Source of the DNA: Thermoplasmata archaeon
Lineage (GTDB): Archaea > Thermoplasmatota > Thermoplasmata > GCA-020350865
NCBI GenBank assembly: GCA_020351895.1
Contig: CP070672.1
Span: 922,461-928,406 of the forward strand
Length of the DNA stretch: 5,946 bases
Reading direction: 5' to 3'
Shown: positions 4,799 to 5,946 of the stretch, one piece after another
Layout of the letters: every line of letters begins with the position of its first letter
Numbering within the stretch: position 1 is the first letter of the stretch
The notes under the pieces: generated by a model
The model's database searches: none
Seen by the model: the letters and a program-made list of their open reading frames with translations, nothing else
Told to the model about the DNA's origin: nothing
Translations under genes and position numbers: made by a program

Positions 4799-5176
4799 AT
4801 GCCCGGAGCCATACCACATTTTGTTGCTGGTTGTGTAATGTTTATCCTTGGTAAGTATTACTTTAAAAGTTATTTTGAGGGAGAAGATAAAGTCAGGGAA
4901 ACTTATCTTCTTTTACTTGTCTGTATAACTTTCAGTTTTGTTCCCGATTTTCTTTTGATAATATATTATGCAAAGGGAATATTTCCTTCACATAGAATTT
5001 TCTTCTTTCATACATTTGTTCATTTTATAATGGTACCAATAGCTATAATCTATCTCATAGCCCTAAAAGACAGAATAGACAAAAAAAGAGTTCCTATATG
5101 GATTATGGGAATGTTGTGCATAATATTGCATGTAATATTGGATTTGCTTATTCCTGACTATGGAATCTGGATATAA
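4799..5176 (+). CDS. DUF457/YdjM-like small membrane protein (putative metal-dependent hydrolase fold)
   Basis: A 125-residue integral membrane protein with about four hydrophobic segments (8-20, 37-58, 67-90, 100-118). Polar residues near the helices match the YdjM/DUF457 pattern: MPGAIPH with H7, a P-D pair at 49-50, H71 and H75 in HTFVH, and H111-x3-D115. In that family such residues are thought to bind a metal, although no reaction is firmly known. Family members are usually longer (I recall about 150-200 residues); this one stops at DYGIWI, just after the last His/Asp motif, so it is either a short subfamily or C-terminally clipped. I chose ATG 4799 over GTG 4790 because the TATA box places transcription start at the ATG. 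It ends 40 bases from the convergent cupin gene. Confidence 0.68.
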   Translation: MPGAIPHFVAGCVMFILGKYYFKSYFEGEDKVRETYLLLLVCITFSFVPDFLLIIYYAKGIFPSHRIFFFHTFVHFIMVPIAIIYLIALKDRIDKKRVPIWIMGMLCIILHVILDLLIPDYGIWI

Positions 5177-5216
5177 AATTGTCAGGGTATTAAACAGGGC
5201 AGGTTCAACTATCCCC

Positions 5217-5558
5217 CTAATCCCCCTTAGGTTTAACTGTATCGGTCTCCACCATCAAAACAATGGTTTTCTCTTGGGCTCTGGTCCGATGTTCAATCCC
5301 CTTAGGTACAGTATATGCTTGATTCTGATTCAATTCGATTGTACCTTCTTTTAGATCCAAAAGCAGTTTTCCAGATATCACGTAGAAGAATTCATCCTCA
5401 TTGTCGTGATGATGCCAATGAAACTCTCCCTCGAATATTCCGAGTCGCACCAGGGAATCATTCACTGAGCTTAGATTCGTATTGTACCATTTTTCAGGAC
5501 ATGCATCAACAATGCTTTTTATATCAATGACCTCTGACTGTCCAATTTTTTCAATCAA
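5217..5558 (-). CDS. Cupin-domain protein
   Basis: A 113-residue single-domain cupin, the small beta-barrel used by sugar isomerases, dioxygenases and ligand-binding proteins. Motif 1 is complete: H49-x-H51-x4-E56-x6-G63 (HWHHHDNEDEFFYVISG), and motif 2 gives P85-x-G87-x2-H90 (PKGIEH). H49, H51, E56 and H90 are the expected metal ligands, so a metal-binding enzyme or sensor is likely. The substrate cannot be assigned. Translation starts at TTG 5556-5558, preceded by GGGGTGAT with 5 bases between. It follows the stop of the upstream membrane-protein gene by 15 bases, so the two probably share a transcript, with the ribosome site of the cupin lying directly after that stop. The domain fills the chain, with no extra module. 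Confidence 0.88.
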   Translation of the reverse strand: MIEKIGQSEVIDIKSIVDACPEKWYNTNLSSVNDSLVRLGIFEGEFHWHHHDNEDEFFYVISGKLLLDLKEGTIELNQNQAYTVPKGIEHRTRAQEKTIVLMVETDTVKPKGD

Positions 5559-5563
5559 GACAA

Positions 5564-5571
5564 ATCACCCC
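5564..5571 (-). promoter_or_regulatory. Shine-Dalgarno site selecting a TTG start for the cupin
   Basis: The minus strand reads GGGGTGATttgtcTTG. The match to GGAGGTGAT is strong, the spacing is 5 bases and no in-frame ATG exists nearby, so TTG 5558 is the likely start. Confidence 0.7.
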
Positions 5572-5573
5572 TT

Positions 5574-5903
5574 TCAGTTGAGACTTTTTCCACGATATGA
5601 ATCGATAATAAAATAGATGACAATTAAGGAGAGGATGGATATTATTCCTATTTGGATATTTATGGGTTGGTTATTTAATCCAAACAACAATAGCAATAAA
5701 ATGACCCACACAACAATAAAGAAAGTTGGTAAGAGCTTCGTTAGAAGCTTGTTTATTACCCACTTATGTTTCTTATGACTCTCCTCTCCTATCTTTCCAA
5801 ACCATTTCCATTCTTGTATCCCGACACATCGGAAGTACCGCCTCCTGCGGGCATTGTCAGTGCCACATGTACTTCTTCGCCCGCCACGAAGACGTTGCTC
5901 CAC
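5574..5903 (-). CDS. Small two-helix membrane protein, start uncertain
   Basis: The C-terminal ~65 residues are convincing: basic HKKHKWVINKLLTK, then two membrane helices (about 57-76, LLPTFFIVVWVILLLLLFGL, and 85-103, IGIISILSLIVIYFIIDSY), ending SYRGKSLN. I do not recognise a family. The first ~30 residues of the longest frame (GTG 5901-5903) are arginine-rich and lie in abruptly GC-rich DNA. They look like out-of-frame translation, and no good start with a ribosome site exists nearer the helices. AGGAGAGGAGAG on the minus strand (about 5785-5796) resembles a Shine-Dalgarno site but no ATG, GTG or TTG follows in this frame. The gene may be 5'-truncated at a junction near 5820 or use a rare start. 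It lies 15 bases upstream of the cupin and is probably cotranscribed with it. Confidence 0.5.
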   Translation of the reverse strand: MEQRLRGGRRSTCGTDNARRRRYFRCVGIQEWKWFGKIGEESHKKHKWVINKLLTKLLPTFFIVVWVILLLLLFGLNNQPINIQIGIISILSLIVIYFIIDSYRGKSLN

Positions 5904-5946
5904 GATCTATTCCCGCCGCTGACCAGCAGCCACATCGTCCCCGCGT
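5789..5946 (-). CDS. Possible 3' end of a GC-rich gene entering from the right edge
   Basis: A different minus-strand frame is open from the window edge to TAG at 5789-5791, about 51 residues. Its translation (WLLVSGGNRSWSNVFVAGE, then VHVALTMPAGGGTSDV) is protein-like, poor in Arg and Cys, and GC-rich at third codon positions. The competing frame of the membrane protein is an Arg-rich string over the same DNA. It could be the C-terminus of a secreted protein, since the surface gene at the left edge is also GC-richer than the rest. It is short, so an open frame by chance in GC-rich DNA cannot be excluded. Confidence 0.3.
   Translation of the reverse strand, partial: AGTMWLLVSGGNRSWSNVFVAGEEVHVALTMPAGGGTSDVSGYKNGNGLER

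Noticed and set aside
5177..5216. Terminator between the converging DUF457-like and cupin genes
   Set aside because: The C- and T-containing 40-base gap has no stable hairpin or long T-tract on either strand that I can support.
5160..5354. Plus-strand frame continuing after the DUF457-like gene
   Set aside because: I considered whether a frameshift extends that protein, but the residues have no membrane-helix or family character and most of the frame is antisense to the cupin.

Overview
The window looks archaeal. Several genes have AT-rich TATA-like boxes about 25 bases upstream of a start codon with no ribosome-binding site (leaderless transcripts), while others have clear GGAGGT or GGTGAT Shine-Dalgarno sites. 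There is a duplicated-domain Lrp/AsnC regulator, an Isf-type iron-sulfur flavoprotein and repeat-rich secreted surface proteins. Most of the DNA is AT-rich. A euryarchaeal or Thermoplasmatota-like archaeon fits best, but this is inference from gene style and not a database match.

Layout, left to right. Bases 3-236 (+) are the 3' end of a surface protein with a GWN...GYWIH domain. It faces, tail to tail, a minus-strand flavoprotein (370-1116). Upstream of that, on the same strand, is a Lrp/AsnC-type regulator with two HTH units (1265-2182). The gap between these two holds a perfect inverted repeat around a TATA-like stretch, so the regulator may control the flavoprotein. A 399-base divergent spacer (2183-2581) separates the regulator from a secreted SdrD/Cna-B-like protein (2582-3592, +). 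That gene ends in a hairpin-rich 3' UTR and a classical hairpin plus T-tract terminator. Then come a small minus-strand two-helix zinc-ribbon membrane protein (3976-4341), a promoterless 3' fragment of a second copy of the left-end surface protein (4487-4651, +), and a leaderless DUF457/YdjM-like small membrane protein (4799-5176, +). On the right are a cupin protein (5217-5558, -) and, 15 bases upstream of it on the same strand, a small two-helix membrane protein (to 5903, -). The last ~125 bases turn abruptly GC-rich.

The most unusual content is between the genes. A ~91-base element occurs at 250-340 and 2294-2384 (77 of 91 positions equal, no gaps) and in diverged form at 3838-3910, always in the same orientation. 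Each copy begins with a TATA-like A-rich stretch and contains a GGNC-TTAT-GNCC hairpin whose variable pair stays paired in all three copies. Copy 2 is also followed by a second hairpin and six Ts. Together these suggest a small structured RNA family or a dispersed structured repeat. A second short AT-rich repeat (3941-3974, 4462-4486, 4681-4714) brackets the surface-protein fragment and the zinc-ribbon gene, which hints at past recombination.

No tRNA, rRNA, CRISPR array or transposase was seen. Functional links between the genes are mostly unproven. The regulator-flavoprotein pair and the membrane protein-cupin pair are the only arrangements with sequence support for joint control.
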